Shown: positions 29,270 to 40,439 of the stretch, in pieces | Layout of the letters: each line of letters starts with the position of its first letter | Position numbering within the stretch: position 1 is the first letter of the stretch | Assembly (NCBI GenBank): GCA_023807065.1 | Contig: JAJJLU010000362.1 | Location: forward strand, 1 to 64,000 | Source: Isotricha intestinalis | Taxonomy: Eukaryota > Ciliophora > Litostomatea > Vestibuliferida > Isotrichidae | Direction: 5' to 3' | DNA length: 64,000 nt | Notes under the pieces: model-generated | What the model was told of the DNA's origin: nothing | The model's input: the letters and a program-made list of their open reading frames with translations, nothing else | Databases searched by the model: none | Translations under genes and position numbers: made by a program

Positions 29270-32089
29270 TTAATTAAATGTTTTCTTTATTAATTTCACT
29301 CTTCCAGTATTCCTATTTTTTATCACTTTAGAATTAAATCCAGCATTCATAGAATTATATTTGTTATAACTATTGTAACTATTATAACTATTGTAACTAT
29401 TATATAAATTAACATTATTAACATTATTATTTTTATTATTATCAAACATAAATTGATTTCTTTGACTAGGAACAGTATTAACTGAATTAGAGGCGTAATT
29501 ACCATTTTTGTTAATACTATTATTGTTATTCATAATAGAAATTGATTTTACAATATTTTCTCCTGATTGAATTAAAGTTTTTCCTTTTTCACTTTTATTC
29601 ATAATATTTTTATTGTAATTTTGAATCGGTGTATATCTAATTGAAGTTATAGGATTATAATTTAATGGTTTATTTTCTTTAATAAATTTTTTAGCAATTA
29701 TCTTACTTGAAGGTGTTCGATAGTTTTTTATTTTTAATTCAATATCATTTTGAGTTGATATTTGCATTTGAGGTTTCTTTATTTTTATACTTTTACTTTT
29801 TTCTAATGATTTAATGTTTTTTTTATTAATTTTATTTACATTTTGTTGAGTTATTAAAACATTTTCAGTTTCATCTTCATTTTTAAAATTATTAAATATT
29901 ATATTTTTATTTGTTTCATTCTCAATTTTATTATTTTTATCTAATTCTGTATTATTATTATTTATAGTATCTACATTGTTTTTTTCAGTATTTTCACTTT
30001 CAATTTTTTTTTCTTTCTTTTTATTTCCAAATCTAGTTAAAATTTCTTCATCAGAATTATCAGTGTCAGATTCAAATAAATTTAATTGTTTTTCATCTTC
30101 ATTAATATTTAATTCATCCAAACCAATATTTTCAATTCTATCAAAAGAAAAAACATTTTTTTTCCTTTCTTCTTCTTCAAGTCTTTTTTTTTCCAATTCC
30201 TTTAATTCTTCTTTTTTCCTTTTTTCTTCTTCTTGTTGTTTCATTTTCTTTTCTTGTTCTTCTTTTTGAATATCTAATAAATTTGTTTTACCTTTATAAA
30301 TTTTAAATAAATTATTTTTTCTTTCTTCTTTACTATAATTCAATAAATCTTTTTTCATTTTATTAATATTATATCCTTGTTCTTTTCTTTTCTTTTGAAC
30401 TAAATAATAATCAACATTCATATTCATTTTTTTATCAGAAATATTATGATAAGGATTTAAAAAGCCTTTCATTTTATTTCTATAAATTTTAGGATCATTA
30501 ATTCCTAAATGTGATTGAAATTCAAAGAACACATCTTTATAATTAAAATTTTTAATTCTATTATATTCTTTTTCTAACTCATTAATTTCTTTTTCACTTG
30601 ATTTAATTTGATTTTCAATACTTTCTTTATTATCAATATTACTAATATTAGTAAACATTTTAACTTCATTTTCACTTTGTAATTTATTCTTTTCTATTCT
30701 TTCTTTTAAAGTATTAATTCTTTTTTCAATATTATCTTTCTTATTATTATTCATAACATTTCCAATTTTATATAAACAAGCTTTAAATTCATCGAAAGTC
30801 ATATCTCTTTTATTTTTAGTATTTTTTTTAAATAATTCTACTACTTGTTCTTTTGGAATTTTAATTTCAAATTCTTTAAAAAACTTAGAAAATTCTGCAA
30901 TATCCATATGTACTTTTGCAAAGGCAATTTCATCAAAAGTTGGTGAATGTGCCATTGCAAAATGTTGATTAGCATAAAAATAGAATATTTCTTTTAAAGA
31001 ATTTTCCATTTTATTTTCCATTGATAATGTTAATGCTCTCTTATTTTTTCTTAATTGAATTTGTTTCATTTTTTCTTCTTTTAATTTTAATTCTTTCAAT
31101 TCTTCTTGTTTTTTTTCTTCATTTTCTTTAATTCTTAAATTTTCTTTTTCTTTATTTAATTTATTTATAAATTCCTCTAAATAGGAAATGTCATGTCCAC
31201 TTTTTTTCTTATCGTTCATTATATTTGTGTATAAATTTATTTGTTTATCAATTTCTAATTCTTGAGTTAATAAATCATTAATTTTTCCTTCATATTCATA
31301 ATTAGACATTTCTCCTAATTGTTCTTTTAATTTTTTATTATTAGTTTCTAACTTATGTACTATATCACTATCAAATAAATTTTTAATTTCATTATTTAAA
31401 TCTTTATCATCATATTCTGTATTAATAATTACATAATTTAAATTATTTTGAATAAAATCTGCTAAAATAACTGGAAGGGTTTCTATATATAATATATTTT
31501 TTTCATTTTTATTATTTTCATATTCTTTTTGTAAAGAAATTTCATGGAATTGTAGTTTTCCTTCATTTTCTTTATTTAATTCTTTTATTTTATCATTATA
31601 ATATTTTATTTGTCCTTTTTTATCATATTCTACTATTGGAAAATAATCTGAAAAATCATTTTCAATATTTTCTATCATATTTATTTCTAATACTGGTTTT
31701 ATTTTTTTATTATAAAATATTTCGTTGTATTTTTCTAAATTTTCAGTTATATAATTAGTTATTTGATCTAATGCAAATTTAAATTTTTCTTTTATTTTTT
31801 CTTCATTCATATAATCAGAAATAAATAATTCATTTGTAGAGTCTAATTTTATAATAGAAAATTGGGAAATTCTACTTATATCTTCTATTAAAGGTTTAAA
31901 AGAGGATAAATTTATAATTTTAAATCTGAAATTAGTAAAATTTTCTTTGTCTTTTACAAAATATTTTGTATATATTTTACTTATTTCATTTTGATATTTC
32001 TCAAATTTTTTCTTCAAAATATATATTGATCTATATACGGTAATTAAGGAAATTGATCCCTCTTTATTTTCATTATCAAAATTTTGCAT
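29270..32089 (-). CDS. Coiled-coil protein with EF-hand-like (TPPP-like) segment
   Basis: A 939-residue protein. The N-terminal 240 residues are a mixed alpha/beta region. Coiled coil covers about 245-345. At about 385-440 there is an EF-hand-like pair: MDIAEFSKFFKEFEIKIPKE and FKKNTKNKRDMTFDEFKACL, resembling the p25-alpha/TPPP domain of microtubule-binding proteins but without a full calcium loop. Further coiled coil follows at about 450-510 and a Lys/Glu-rich helix (KMKQQEEEKRKKEELKELEK) at about 610-650. The last 250 residues are low-complexity, including repeated Asn-Ser-Tyr. A cytoskeletal or ciliary role is plausible. The function is not established. Confidence 0.7.
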   Translation of the reverse strand: MQNFDNENKEGSISLITVYRSIYILKKKFEKYQNEISKIYTKYFVKDKENFTNFRFKIINLSSFKPLIEDISRISQFSIIKLDSTNELFISDYMNEEKIKEKFKFALDQITNYITENLEKYNEIFYNKKIKPVLEINMIENIENDFSDYFPIVEYDKKGQIKYYNDKIKELNKENEGKLQFHEISLQKEYENNKNEKNILYIETLPVILADFIQNNLNYVIINTEYDDKDLNNEIKNLFDSDIVHKLETNNKKLKEQLGEMSNYEYEGKINDLLTQELEIDKQINLYTNIMNDKKKSGHDISYLEEFINKLNKEKENLRIKENEEKKQEELKELKLKEEKMKQIQLRKNKRALTLSMENKMENSLKEIFYFYANQHFAMAHSPTFDEIAFAKVHMDIAEFSKFFKEFEIKIPKEQVVELFKKNTKNKRDMTFDEFKACLYKIGNVMNNNKKDNIEKRINTLKERIEKNKLQSENEVKMFTNISNIDNKESIENQIKSSEKEINELEKEYNRIKNFNYKDVFFEFQSHLGINDPKIYRNKMKGFLNPYHNISDKKMNMNVDYYLVQKKRKEQGYNINKMKKDLLNYSKEERKNNLFKIYKGKTNLLDIQKEEQEKKMKQQEEEKRKKEELKELEKKRLEEEERKKNVFSFDRIENIGLDELNINEDEKQLNLFESDTDNSDEEILTRFGNKKKEKKIESENTEKNNVDTINNNNTELDKNNKIENETNKNIIFNNFKNEDETENVLITQQNVNKINKKNIKSLEKSKSIKIKKPQMQISTQNDIELKIKNYRTPSSKIIAKKFIKENKPLNYNPITSIRYTPIQNYNKNIMNKSEKGKTLIQSGENIVKSISIMNNNNSINKNGNYASNSVNTVPSQRNQFMFDNNKNNNVNNVNLYNSYNSYNSYNSYNKYNSMNAGFNSKVIKNRNTGRVKLIKKTFN
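29361..29409. repeat. Short coding minisatellite (Asn-Ser-Tyr)
   Basis: A 9-base unit is repeated about five times within the C-terminal end of the minus-strand gene, encoding Tyr-Asn-Ser repeats. The third codon alternates TAT and TAC, so copies differ slightly. Confidence 0.75.
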
Positions 32090-32462
32090 ATTTTTGATTA
32101 GCTTTTATTATAATTAATTAAAAATAAATTTATTTATTTCCAAAAATATAAATAAAATATTAAATCAGAAAAAATTGATTAAAAATTATTCAAAAAGAAT
32201 TAAAATACAAATAAAAAAAAATTTTTTTACCCTCATATTATTTATGATAAATTCAATATTATAATTTTGAAATATTGAAAAAGATTATGAATTATTTTTC
32301 CTTGTAAAAATATTATTATTATTAACAATTTAGATTTTATACATTTAAATAAGATATATAATTATAAAGTAATTTTTAAAGAATTATTTGATAAGTATAA
32401 AAGGAAAGGATTTTTTTATTATAATTAATTAAATAATAAAAAATGAAAAATATTTTTTTATT
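32090..32462. other. Intergenic, nothing seen
   Basis: AT-rich sequence between two minus-strand genes with no recognisable feature. Confidence 0.5.
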
Positions 32463-33071
32463 TTAATTATTTTCTATTATTTCCACACAGCGATTATTAA
32501 ATGAAGTAAAAAATGAATTTTTTCTTTCTATATCTCCAAATTTTAATTCTCTTTTACCTAATTTAAAACTAATTTTTGTTTCATCTTTTACTGCATCTTT
32601 GTATAAATTTATATAATTTTCACAATTTTTTATAAATTTATTCTTTGTGTCTTTAAACATATTAACCATATAATCTTTAAAAATTTCAAAATATTCATTT
32701 TCAAAAACTTCATTAAATAAAATATATTTTAAAATAAATATTTGAATATTTTTATTAAATTTCCACTTTTTCTTTTTAAAATTATTTAAATATTCTTTTG
32801 CTTTTTGAGTTTTTGAATTATTTTTAATTCTATTAAGAAAAGTTTCAACAAATAAATTTATTTCATTATCATTAATTTCTTCTTCTTCTTCATCACTTAA
32901 ATCATTTTTTTCTCCTTCTTCATTGTATTTTTCTCCATTTATTCCATGAAATACAATTTTATCTTTTTTATCTTTATTTTTACTCTTCTTATTTTTTTTA
33001 TTTTTCCTTTTTTTTTTTCTTTTATTATTTACTGAATTATTATTTGGTTTGTGACTTTTCCTTTTTCCCAT
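32463..33071 (-). CDS. WKF-domain protein (C7orf50-like)
   Basis: A 202-residue protein. Residues 1-38 are extremely basic (KRKKKRKNKKNKKSKNKDKK), a likely nucleolar or nuclear targeting tail, followed by an acidic block (DEEEEEINDNE, 60-70). Residues 85-170 match the WKF domain: AKEYLNNFKKKKWKFNKNIQ with WKF at 103-105, then IFILKYILFNEVFENEYFEI. Proteins with this domain, such as human C7orf50, are nucleolar and linked to ribosome biogenesis. The length and layout (basic N-terminus, single C-terminal domain) agree with the family. Confidence 0.72.
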   Translation of the reverse strand: MGKRKSHKPNNNSVNNKRKKKRKNKKNKKSKNKDKKDKIVFHGINGEKYNEEGEKNDLSDEEEEEINDNEINLFVETFLNRIKNNSKTQKAKEYLNNFKKKKWKFNKNIQIFILKYILFNEVFENEYFEIFKDYMVNMFKDTKNKFIKNCENYINLYKDAVKDETKISFKLGKRELKFGDIERKNSFFTSFNNRCVEIIENN

Positions 33072-33648
33072 TTTAGATAAATAATTAATTTATTTTGTTA
33101 TTTAAATTAATTATCATTTTAAATAAAGGCAATAAGGCAATTTTTAAAGAATTATTTTCAATTTATTTTTAATTTTATTGTATTTATTTTTTAATCCATT
33201 GATTATTAATTAGTTTTAAATCAATATTAAGGTTAAATAATAATGTAGTCTTTTTCTCAATGGGAAAAATATATTAGAATTAAAACTAAATTTATAATAG
33301 ATAATAAAGTAATATTGTAAAACAAAAATTCAAAGTTTAAATAATAAATCTTCATACAAAATTAAAGTAATTCCATGAATCAATAACGGAAAAAATATAT
33401 TATAAAAAACTTAATTAAATTATTTATTTAATATTTTAAATCCTTCTAAATTGAAATAACTAGAGAATCTAAATGAAATTTTGTTTTATAATATTTATCC
33501 GATAAGTAAATAGATTATTTATAATTTGTTTTTTAAAAATATAATTTATGAATAAAATTAGGATATTATATAATTTTATTTTTCCTAAAAAAAGTTAATA
33601 AATTATTATAATTATTTATAACAAAAATGAATAGAATAATTATAAAAA
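33072..33648. other. Intergenic between divergent genes
   Basis: About 580 bases of AT-rich sequence. I see no further gene or repeat. Confidence 0.55.
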
Positions 33649-35622
33649 ATGGAATATCCAGTTAAATTATGGATGGGAATGATAATGGGTTGGCATAAAA
33701 GAATAATGATAATTCAAAAAGCAGATTATATAATAAAAAAAAGAAAAAAGAAAGAAAATGATAATATAACAAAAAATACAGAAATAACTTTTTCTTTAAG
33801 AAATGCAAGAGTAATAGATAAGAGTAAGGAAGATGATATAGTTTTAAAAATAGAAACATCAGATTATAAAAATTATATTAAATTAGATTCATTAAATGAG
33901 AAAAATATAATTTTAAATAAATTAAAAGAAGTCATTCACAATTTAAATTCAGAAACAGCTTTTTCTGAAGAATATAAAAATTATACTGAAAGTATAGAAT
34001 CAATTATATTTGGGAATTCCCCTTTTGATTTAATTAATGTAAAATTATCTCATTTTCAAAACTTAATATTAGAACTTACGAAAAAATTAGAAAATTTTAA
34101 AATATGTTTAGAAAAGAAAGAAAAATTAGATCATAATTCCTTATTTTTAATTTCCTCAAATTTAATGGCAATAAAAGATGAAATGAAAAAACAATATGAT
34201 GATTTAGTAACGAAAATATATGATTATCATGATTTAATGGAAGTAAATATTAAACCAGAAGAAAAAAATTTTAAAAGGAAATTATCAATAGAAAATACAA
34301 CAATTAAAGAAATAAAAAATAATCCAATATTACCAAGTGATATAGAAGCTTCATCTGAAGAAGAAAATGATAAATCAAATATAAACATTAAGAAAAAAAA
34401 GTTTATGTGGTTAAATGATAATAAAGTAGAAATAAATAATCCAATTTATGATTCAATAAAAAGAAGTGAATTAATTAAACCAATAAAAACAAATAATAAT
34501 ATGATAAAAGAAATAATGAAATCTGCTACAAAGAAAGAATCTTTACCAATATATTTCAATGAACCAATATCAATGTTACAAAAACAATGTGAAAAATTTT
34601 ATTATATTAATTTATTAAATGAAGCTTCAAAACAAAATACAAAAGAATTATCATTATGTTATATAAGTGCTTTTATAATTGGGGAAATATTTTTAAATTT
34701 AGGTAGATTTTTAAAACCATTTAATCCTATATTAGGAGAAACTTTTGAATTTTATGATAATGAAAAGAAATTTAGATATTTTGCAGAACAAGTTTCTCAT
34801 AATCCACCAATAAGTGCATTTATTGGAGAAAGCGAAGAAATAATATTATTTGGTGATACAAGAAGTTCAAATTCTTTTAAAATTTGGAAAGGTTCTTATG
34901 AATTAGAATTTGGGAATAAAATTCATATTTATTTTAAAAAGAATAAAGATTATTATATATTTAATAGACCTAATATTGCTCTTAAAGGTTTAATTAAACC
35001 TCCTATTCATAATGATTATATTGGAAATGTTATTATTCAAAATATTAATAATAAAAATATTAAATGTGAATTAATATTTGATGAAGAAGGTTGGAATTCA
35101 AATGGGAATTTTTCTGGAAAAGTTTATAATAATGAAAATAAAGTAGTTTATTTAATTAAAGGAAATTGGAATAAAGAAATTTATATGTGTGACCCTGATA
35201 ATAAAAATAAAATTGAATTATTAAAAATTAATGAAGAAGAATATATTCACAATACATATGATAAATATACTTTACCTCATTTTACTTGTAAATTAAATGA
35301 AATTAATAAAGATTTAGAAGAAAATTTACCTAAAACTGATAGTAGATTTAGACCTGATATGAGAGAATATGAAAATGGAAACTGTGAAATAGCACAAAAA
35401 ATGAAAAATGAACAAGAAGAATTTCAAAGGATAAGGAAATTTAATTTAGAAAAAGAAAAAAAGCAATATGAACCTAAATATTTTAAAAATGAAAATAATA
35501 CTATAAGTAATGATTTTATTTATGTTTTTAATGGAAAATATTGGGAAGATAAATTAAATGATAATTATAAAAAATTAAATGATTATGAAATATTTAAAGA
35601 ACCTATTGTGAATAATAAATAA
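33649..35622 (+). CDS. Oxysterol-binding protein-related protein (ORP)
   Basis: A 657-residue lipid-transfer protein. Residues 5-105 form a PH-like domain (MGWHKRIMIIQKADYIIKKR, then TFSLRNARVI, ending in NEKNIILNKLKEVI), expected to bind phosphoinositides. A helical linker follows to about 280. The C-terminal OSBP-related domain begins near 295 with PISMLQKQCEKFYYINLL. The family fingerprint EQVSHNPP is at 380-387, preceded by KPFNPILGETFEF. These are the residues that line the sterol/PI4P tunnel. No FFAT motif or ankyrin repeats are seen. It would shuttle sterol or phosphoinositide between membranes. Confidence 0.93.
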   Translation: MEYPVKLWMGMIMGWHKRIMIIQKADYIIKKRKKKENDNITKNTEITFSLRNARVIDKSKEDDIVLKIETSDYKNYIKLDSLNEKNIILNKLKEVIHNLNSETAFSEEYKNYTESIESIIFGNSPFDLINVKLSHFQNLILELTKKLENFKICLEKKEKLDHNSLFLISSNLMAIKDEMKKQYDDLVTKIYDYHDLMEVNIKPEEKNFKRKLSIENTTIKEIKNNPILPSDIEASSEEENDKSNINIKKKKFMWLNDNKVEINNPIYDSIKRSELIKPIKTNNNMIKEIMKSATKKESLPIYFNEPISMLQKQCEKFYYINLLNEASKQNTKELSLCYISAFIIGEIFLNLGRFLKPFNPILGETFEFYDNEKKFRYFAEQVSHNPPISAFIGESEEIILFGDTRSSNSFKIWKGSYELEFGNKIHIYFKKNKDYYIFNRPNIALKGLIKPPIHNDYIGNVIIQNINNKNIKCELIFDEEGWNSNGNFSGKVYNNENKVVYLIKGNWNKEIYMCDPDNKNKIELLKINEEEYIHNTYDKYTLPHFTCKLNEINKDLEENLPKTDSRFRPDMREYENGNCEIAQKMKNEQEEFQRIRKFNLEKEKKQYEPKYFKNENNTISNDFIYVFNGKYWEDKLNDNYKKLNDYEIFKEPIVNNK

Positions 35623-36247
35623 ACTATTATTATATTAAATATATTATATAAATATTATAATTATATTTATTAATTAAGAAGAATATTTAAATGAGATTAT
35701 CATTAAAAATATTATTGAAATTATTACCATAAATAAAAATATAACAGTTTAAATAAAGAATTATAAATTTATTAAAAATTCTAAAAATATTTAATATCAA
35801 TTCAATTTAATTTTATTCATTTTATGAATCATTATCAATTAATTATTTAAATGTTATTGTTATTATTGTATCATTAATTTCTATCCTTTTAAATATTATT
35901 TTTTGTTTAATGAGAATAATATTAAAGAAAAACTTCTTAATTAATATTAGATTTAGAATTTAAAAATTTTTTAATAATGTTCTTTTATTTGCATATTAAT
36001 GAGATTTTTATTTTAATAAAATATTTTGTTTAAGTATAAACATTATTAAAAATATAACATCAAAAAGGATTATAGAGATTTTTTCTTTTTTTTAATTATG
36101 ATATTCTTTATTTTTTGTTTAATAATCATTTTCTCAATTCAAATATATTCAATTATCTATAAATTAACATATTTAAATATTTTTAAATTTATTTTTTTCA
36201 AATTTTCAATATTATTCATTTTTCATAAATTTAAATAATTTAAATCA
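35623..36247. other. Intergenic, no gene seen
   Basis: About 620 bases of AT-rich sequence upstream of the three-exon gene, with no coding-like frame. Confidence 0.55.
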
Positions 36248-37867
36248 ATGTTATTTGTTGAAAACCCTGATTATTTAAAAGAAATTGAAGATTTCTTATA
36301 TAAAAAAGAAAAAAAGAGTAAATTACCTTTCTAATTTTATTTATAGATAATTTTTTAGGAGAAATTAATTTTGGAAATATAAACAATTTAAGACAACTAT
36401 TTTTTGATTATTGGTTTTCTGAAGAAAAAATTCCGATTTTTAAAAATGAAAATATTTTATTAAATGTACTTTCGTATTTTATTTTAAAAATAAATGAATT
36501 AAGTTTAAAAAATTTAAATCTAGAAGAAATAATGCGTATAAATACTGTATATTCTGATTTTTCAAATCAAATTTTTTTATTAATAGAAAAAGGAGATTTT
36601 TCTTTATTTAATAAATTAGAAGAATTTTTATATGATAATCATTTTTTTAAAGTTTTTATTTTAAAATTAGTTTCCAATTTAGATAAAAATTTTGAAGAAA
36701 AATATAAGGCGCTATCAAAGGTAAAAAATATTATAATTTTTTTTTCATTTATTTTAGATTTTAATTAAACTTTTTGAAGAAAAAGAAGAAAATTTACCAA
36801 TTTTTAAGAATTTAATTATTAAAGAATTAATTCAAAGATATGATTTTATTGATTTAATTGATAATTATGAAGAAAAAATAATACTAAAAAAAGAAATTAT
36901 TAATAAATTAAAGGTAATTATAGAATCAATTGCAGAAAAAAATGGAATTATTTTTAAAAATTTAAATAAATATTTATTTGAGTTTATTCAATCAAGAAAT
37001 ATTAATTTAGAAGAAGAAAAAAATAAAAAAAATTTTGATAATGAAGATAAAGGAAAAATTAAAGTAGAAGTAATAAGATTAAAAAATAAAGAAGATAAAG
37101 GAAATAAAAAAAATAAAAAAAGTATTAAAAATAATTCCAAAGAAAAAAAAGAAGAAAAAAATATAATGTTAGAAGAAGAAGAAAATATAAGAAAAAAAAA
37201 GAATTCTAAAGAAAAAACAAATCAAAAGAAAAAAGAAGAAGAAATATTAAAAACACCTGTAAAAAAAAATCTTTCAGTGAAAAAAGAAATTATTAAAAAT
37301 ACTCCAATCAAAAAAGAAATAAATGAAAGAATTTCAAATAAAAAAGAAATTATTAGCAAATCCCCAATCAAAAAAGAAATGATAAGAAATACTTCAAATA
37401 AAAAAGAACCAAGAAATATTTCAAATAAAAAAGAATTAAGAAATACTTCAAATAAAAAAGAAATTATAAGAAATACTTCAAATAACAATGAATTAAGAAA
37501 TACTTCAAATAAACAAGAAATTAAAAGAAATACTTCATATAAAAAAGAAATTATTAGAAATACTTCAAATAAAAAAGAACCAAGAAATACTTCAAATAAA
37601 AAAGAATTAAGAAATACTTCAAATAAAAAAGAATTAAGAAACACAAAAAAAAAAAAAGATATAAATAAAGATATTTCAAATAAAAAAGATAGAACAAAAG
37701 AAATTTTAAATAAAAATGATAAAAATTTTTATGATTTACCAATTACAACACGTTCTTCTAAAAAAACAATTGAAATGACAAGTAATAAAAAAGATAGAAA
37801 TAAAGAAAAAAGTGAAATAAAATTAACTAAAAAAAGAAATCGAAGTAATTCTCAAAAAAAAAAATAA
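36248..37867 (+). CDS. Basic repeat protein with helical N-terminus, three exons
   Basis: I rebuilt this gene by splicing: exons 36248-36317, 36347-36720 and 36758-37867, with introns of 29 and 37 nt (both GTAA...TAG). The exons sum to 1554 bases, exactly 518 codons including TAA, and the joined frame links two open frames that look separate. The first 250 residues are a well-mixed helical region (for example IEDFLYKKEKK, FFDYWFSEEKI and LVSNLDKNFEEKY). The remainder is highly basic, with about nine copies of RNTSNKKE plus a two- or three-residue spacer, and ends RNRSNSQKKK. The tail suggests a nucleic-acid- or microtubule-binding, perhaps phosphorylated (NTS) region. The family is not recognised. 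Confidence 0.75.
37385..37645. repeat. Coding tandem repeat, RNTSNKKE unit
   Basis: Nine complete copies of an 8-residue unit with a spacer of L, P, II or IK, so the DNA period alternates between 27 and 30 bases. Copies differ at a few positions (NNNEL, NKQEIK, SYKKEII). The opposite strand is also open in places as a mirrored Phe/Leu-rich frame, which is a by-product. Confidence 0.85.
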
Positions 37868-38209
37868 AACACTAATTTTTTGAATAAATAATATTTAAAT
37901 TTAAAAAAAAGTTTGGAAAAATTTGAAAAATTTTTTTAATAAATTCTTAAAAAAAATAATTTCAAACGATATAAAATTTTTAAATAAAAATACAATATAA
38001 TCTAAATTTAAATAAAAAAAATTATCATATTTAATTACAAAATCAAAAATTCACATATGAAAAATTTATAGATATAATAAATAAAGTATTCTCATATTAA
38101 ATTTATCAAAAAAGATAATAAACAAAAAAATCAATATCATAAAAGTCATCATTAAATTCATTAATTGCCAGAAGAAGATAATGAATGAAATATAAATATT
38201 ATAATTCAA
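37868..38209. other. Intergenic, nothing seen
   Basis: AT-rich sequence between the repeat-protein gene and the AP2-like relic. Confidence 0.5.
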
Positions 38210-38695
38210 AAAAAATGCTAAATTTGCATTTCCAAAAGTTTATTGGTAATATATTTATCTATTAGAAAATATGAAAAATATAAAAGAATAACATTATTTC
38301 AAGGAAATGTAGTTTATTTAATTTTAAAGGAACTTATTTATATGAAGTGTTTTCAATTCTTCTGAATTAGCTACTATTGCTTATGATAATTTAATTAAAA
38401 AGTTGACATGAATTAAAAGAGTTAAAAACGAAATGTTCAATATCATTTTAATAAAAATATTCCTTCTCTTAGATAATTGAAAAACGAAGATAGACAATTC
38501 TATTGAATAATATATAAAAATGAAGAATTAATATATAAATTTTTGAATTCAAAATATTTAATCATTAATATTAATGGAATATTTTATATATTAAAATACA
38601 GCTCACTTTAATATAATCATGATAATTCCAAAAAACAAAGTTTTATTAACATTGATTGTAATAATATTTAAGTACAAAATATAAAAAATGAAATC
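38210..38695 (+). pseudogene. Decayed gene with AP2/ERF-like domain
   Basis: Interrupted coding sequence. One frame reads RKCSLFNFKGTYLY (38302-38343), a two-base shift follows, and then SVFNSSELATIAYDNLIKKL, which is the end of an AP2/ERF DNA-binding domain (compare GKxIYLGxFxxxExAAxAYDxAxxKL). TGA follows. Upstream AKFAFPKVYW and downstream YKNEELIYKFLNSKYLIINI are also coding-like, with TAA and TGA stops between. Several breaks in about 500 bases mean the gene is inactive. AP2-type transcription regulators are known in ciliates and apicomplexans as well as plants. Confidence 0.55.
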
Positions 38696-38808
38696 TAATA
38701 AATTAAAAAAAAATATATATAACAACAATTATTTATGTTTATGAAAAATTACAAATGAAAAAATAAAATTCATTAATTTAAAATAATGAATGTTCTAACA
38801 AAATAAAT

Positions 38809-40248
38809 TCATAAAAACCAAATTTTAATATTATTTTGATTATTATTATCTCCAGAATAAGAAATAATTAATCCATTATTCATTTTACATAAACCAAAAA
38901 TCCATCCATTATGAGCTTTATTATAGTTAAAAATTTTAGCAAAATTATCACTTCTATAAACAGAAATATCATTTGATTTTCCACAAACTAAAAAAATACC
39001 TTTTTCTTCAAAGGAACAAATCCCATAACATTCAAAATCAATTTTAACATTATTAATTAAACCCTTAGAAATTGTTATAATTGTAATTATTTTATCATCT
39101 CCTCCTCCAACAATAATTTTATCGTCATTTATTTTATCTAAAGCATTCCAAGTTTCACAAATAACATTTTCATATATTTTATATATTTCTTTATTATATA
39201 AATTTAAAATAATTGTTCTTTCATCTCCAGAAGCAATCAATAAATTTTTACTTTGAATAAGTAAAATAGAAAAAAGACAATTATTACAATTTATTTTTTC
39301 ATCAAATAAATAAGTATTTTCATAATTATATGTTTTTTTTTCCCAAATTTTAATTGTTCCATCCTTTGAACATGAAATAATATTATCATTTTCACAATAA
39401 ATTATTTTACCAATTTTATCAGAATGAGCATTTTCAATTTTATGAAATAATTCAAATTCAAAATTCATTTTTTTAATCCATATTTTAATATCACAATCAG
39501 CAGAACTTGTAATAAAATTAAAATCATCTTTTATACTAACATAAGCAATTCCTTTATTATGAGCATTAGGAATTTTTTGTAGTTGAGTAAAATGAATATT
39601 ATCATATATTCCAATTGATTTATCTTTTGAAACTGAAATAAAATTTCCACAAGGAAAAACTTGAATTGAAGTTATTAATTTTGAATGAGTATTTTCTAAT
39701 GTATTTAATAAATGTAAATTACATGTTTCTAATTGGATTTTTTTTCTATTTTCAATTTGAACTATTTTTTTTTCTATTTCTTCTAATTTCTTTTTATATA
39801 ATAATATTTCTTCTTTTAAATCATCTATTTCTTTTTTATAATTTATTTCTTCTTTTCTCTCATTTCTTAATTGTAATAATTCACAGAGCATATATTTTAT
39901 TACTTCTTCTGAATTTGACTTTTTTTTATTTAAATTTAATTCTACATTAGGAATAGTTTCTACTGTTGATTTTAACACAAAACATAAAGTATTTTTATTA
40001 TCTTTTATTAAAATCTCATTTCTTTTTTTTAATGCACACATGAAATCAAAAATTTCTTTTATTGTTCTGCTTGATAATAATAATCTATTTTTATGAAGTA
40101 AATCTATTGTAAATTCTTCACCAAATATTTCATAGGTATTTAAATCAACAATATAAATTATTATTGTTTCTTTTTTTGGAATTAAATATAATTCCCAATG
40201 ATCAATTATTGTTTTAAAAGGTATTGTTGATTCTATTTCATTTAACAT
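38809..40248 (-). CDS. WD40-repeat protein with coiled coil
   Basis: A 479-residue protein. Residues 1-115 are an alpha/beta N-terminal region that I cannot assign (WELYLIPKKETIIIYIVDL). Residues 120-165 are coiled coil. From about 175 to the end it is a WD40 beta-propeller of about seven blades, for example HSKLITSIQVFPCGNFISVS, HNKGIAYVSIKDDFNFITSS, HSDKIGKIIYCENDNIISCS ending in DGTIKIWE, and the last blade ending NNIKIWFL. It is likely an adaptor for protein complexes. The specific family is unknown. Confidence 0.85.
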   Translation of the reverse strand: MLNEIESTIPFKTIIDHWELYLIPKKETIIIYIVDLNTYEIFGEEFTIDLLHKNRLLLSSRTIKEIFDFMCALKKRNEILIKDNKNTLCFVLKSTVETIPNVELNLNKKKSNSEEVIKYMLCELLQLRNERKEEINYKKEIDDLKEEILLYKKKLEEIEKKIVQIENRKKIQLETCNLHLLNTLENTHSKLITSIQVFPCGNFISVSKDKSIGIYDNIHFTQLQKIPNAHNKGIAYVSIKDDFNFITSSADCDIKIWIKKMNFEFELFHKIENAHSDKIGKIIYCENDNIISCSKDGTIKIWEKKTYNYENTYLFDEKINCNNCLFSILLIQSKNLLIASGDERTIILNLYNKEIYKIYENVICETWNALDKINDDKIIVGGGDDKIITIITISKGLINNVKIDFECYGICSFEEKGIFLVCGKSNDISVYRSDNFAKIFNYNKAHNGWIFGLCKMNNGLIISYSGDNNNQNNIKIWFL

Positions 40249-40439
40249 TTTTTCAATTAAATAGTGATTTTATAATTTATTATTTATTTCCTTTTTTTAA
40301 TTATAATTTAACATATTATTCATTGTTTTATAAAAATCAAACTCAACTAAATAATATTTAACTATTTAAGAAAAAAATAACGATATTGTTATAAAATATA
40401 ATTTTAAAAGGATTAATTTTAGAGTAGGTTTCCCAATTA
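40249..40439. other. Short intergenic region
   Basis: AT-rich leader upstream of the WD40 gene on the minus strand; nothing else seen. Confidence 0.5.

Noticed and set aside
37222..37742. Two repetitive Phe/Leu-rich minus-strand reading frames
   Set aside because: They are the mirror of the RNTSNKKE repeat on the plus strand; the composition follows from the A-rich coding repeat.
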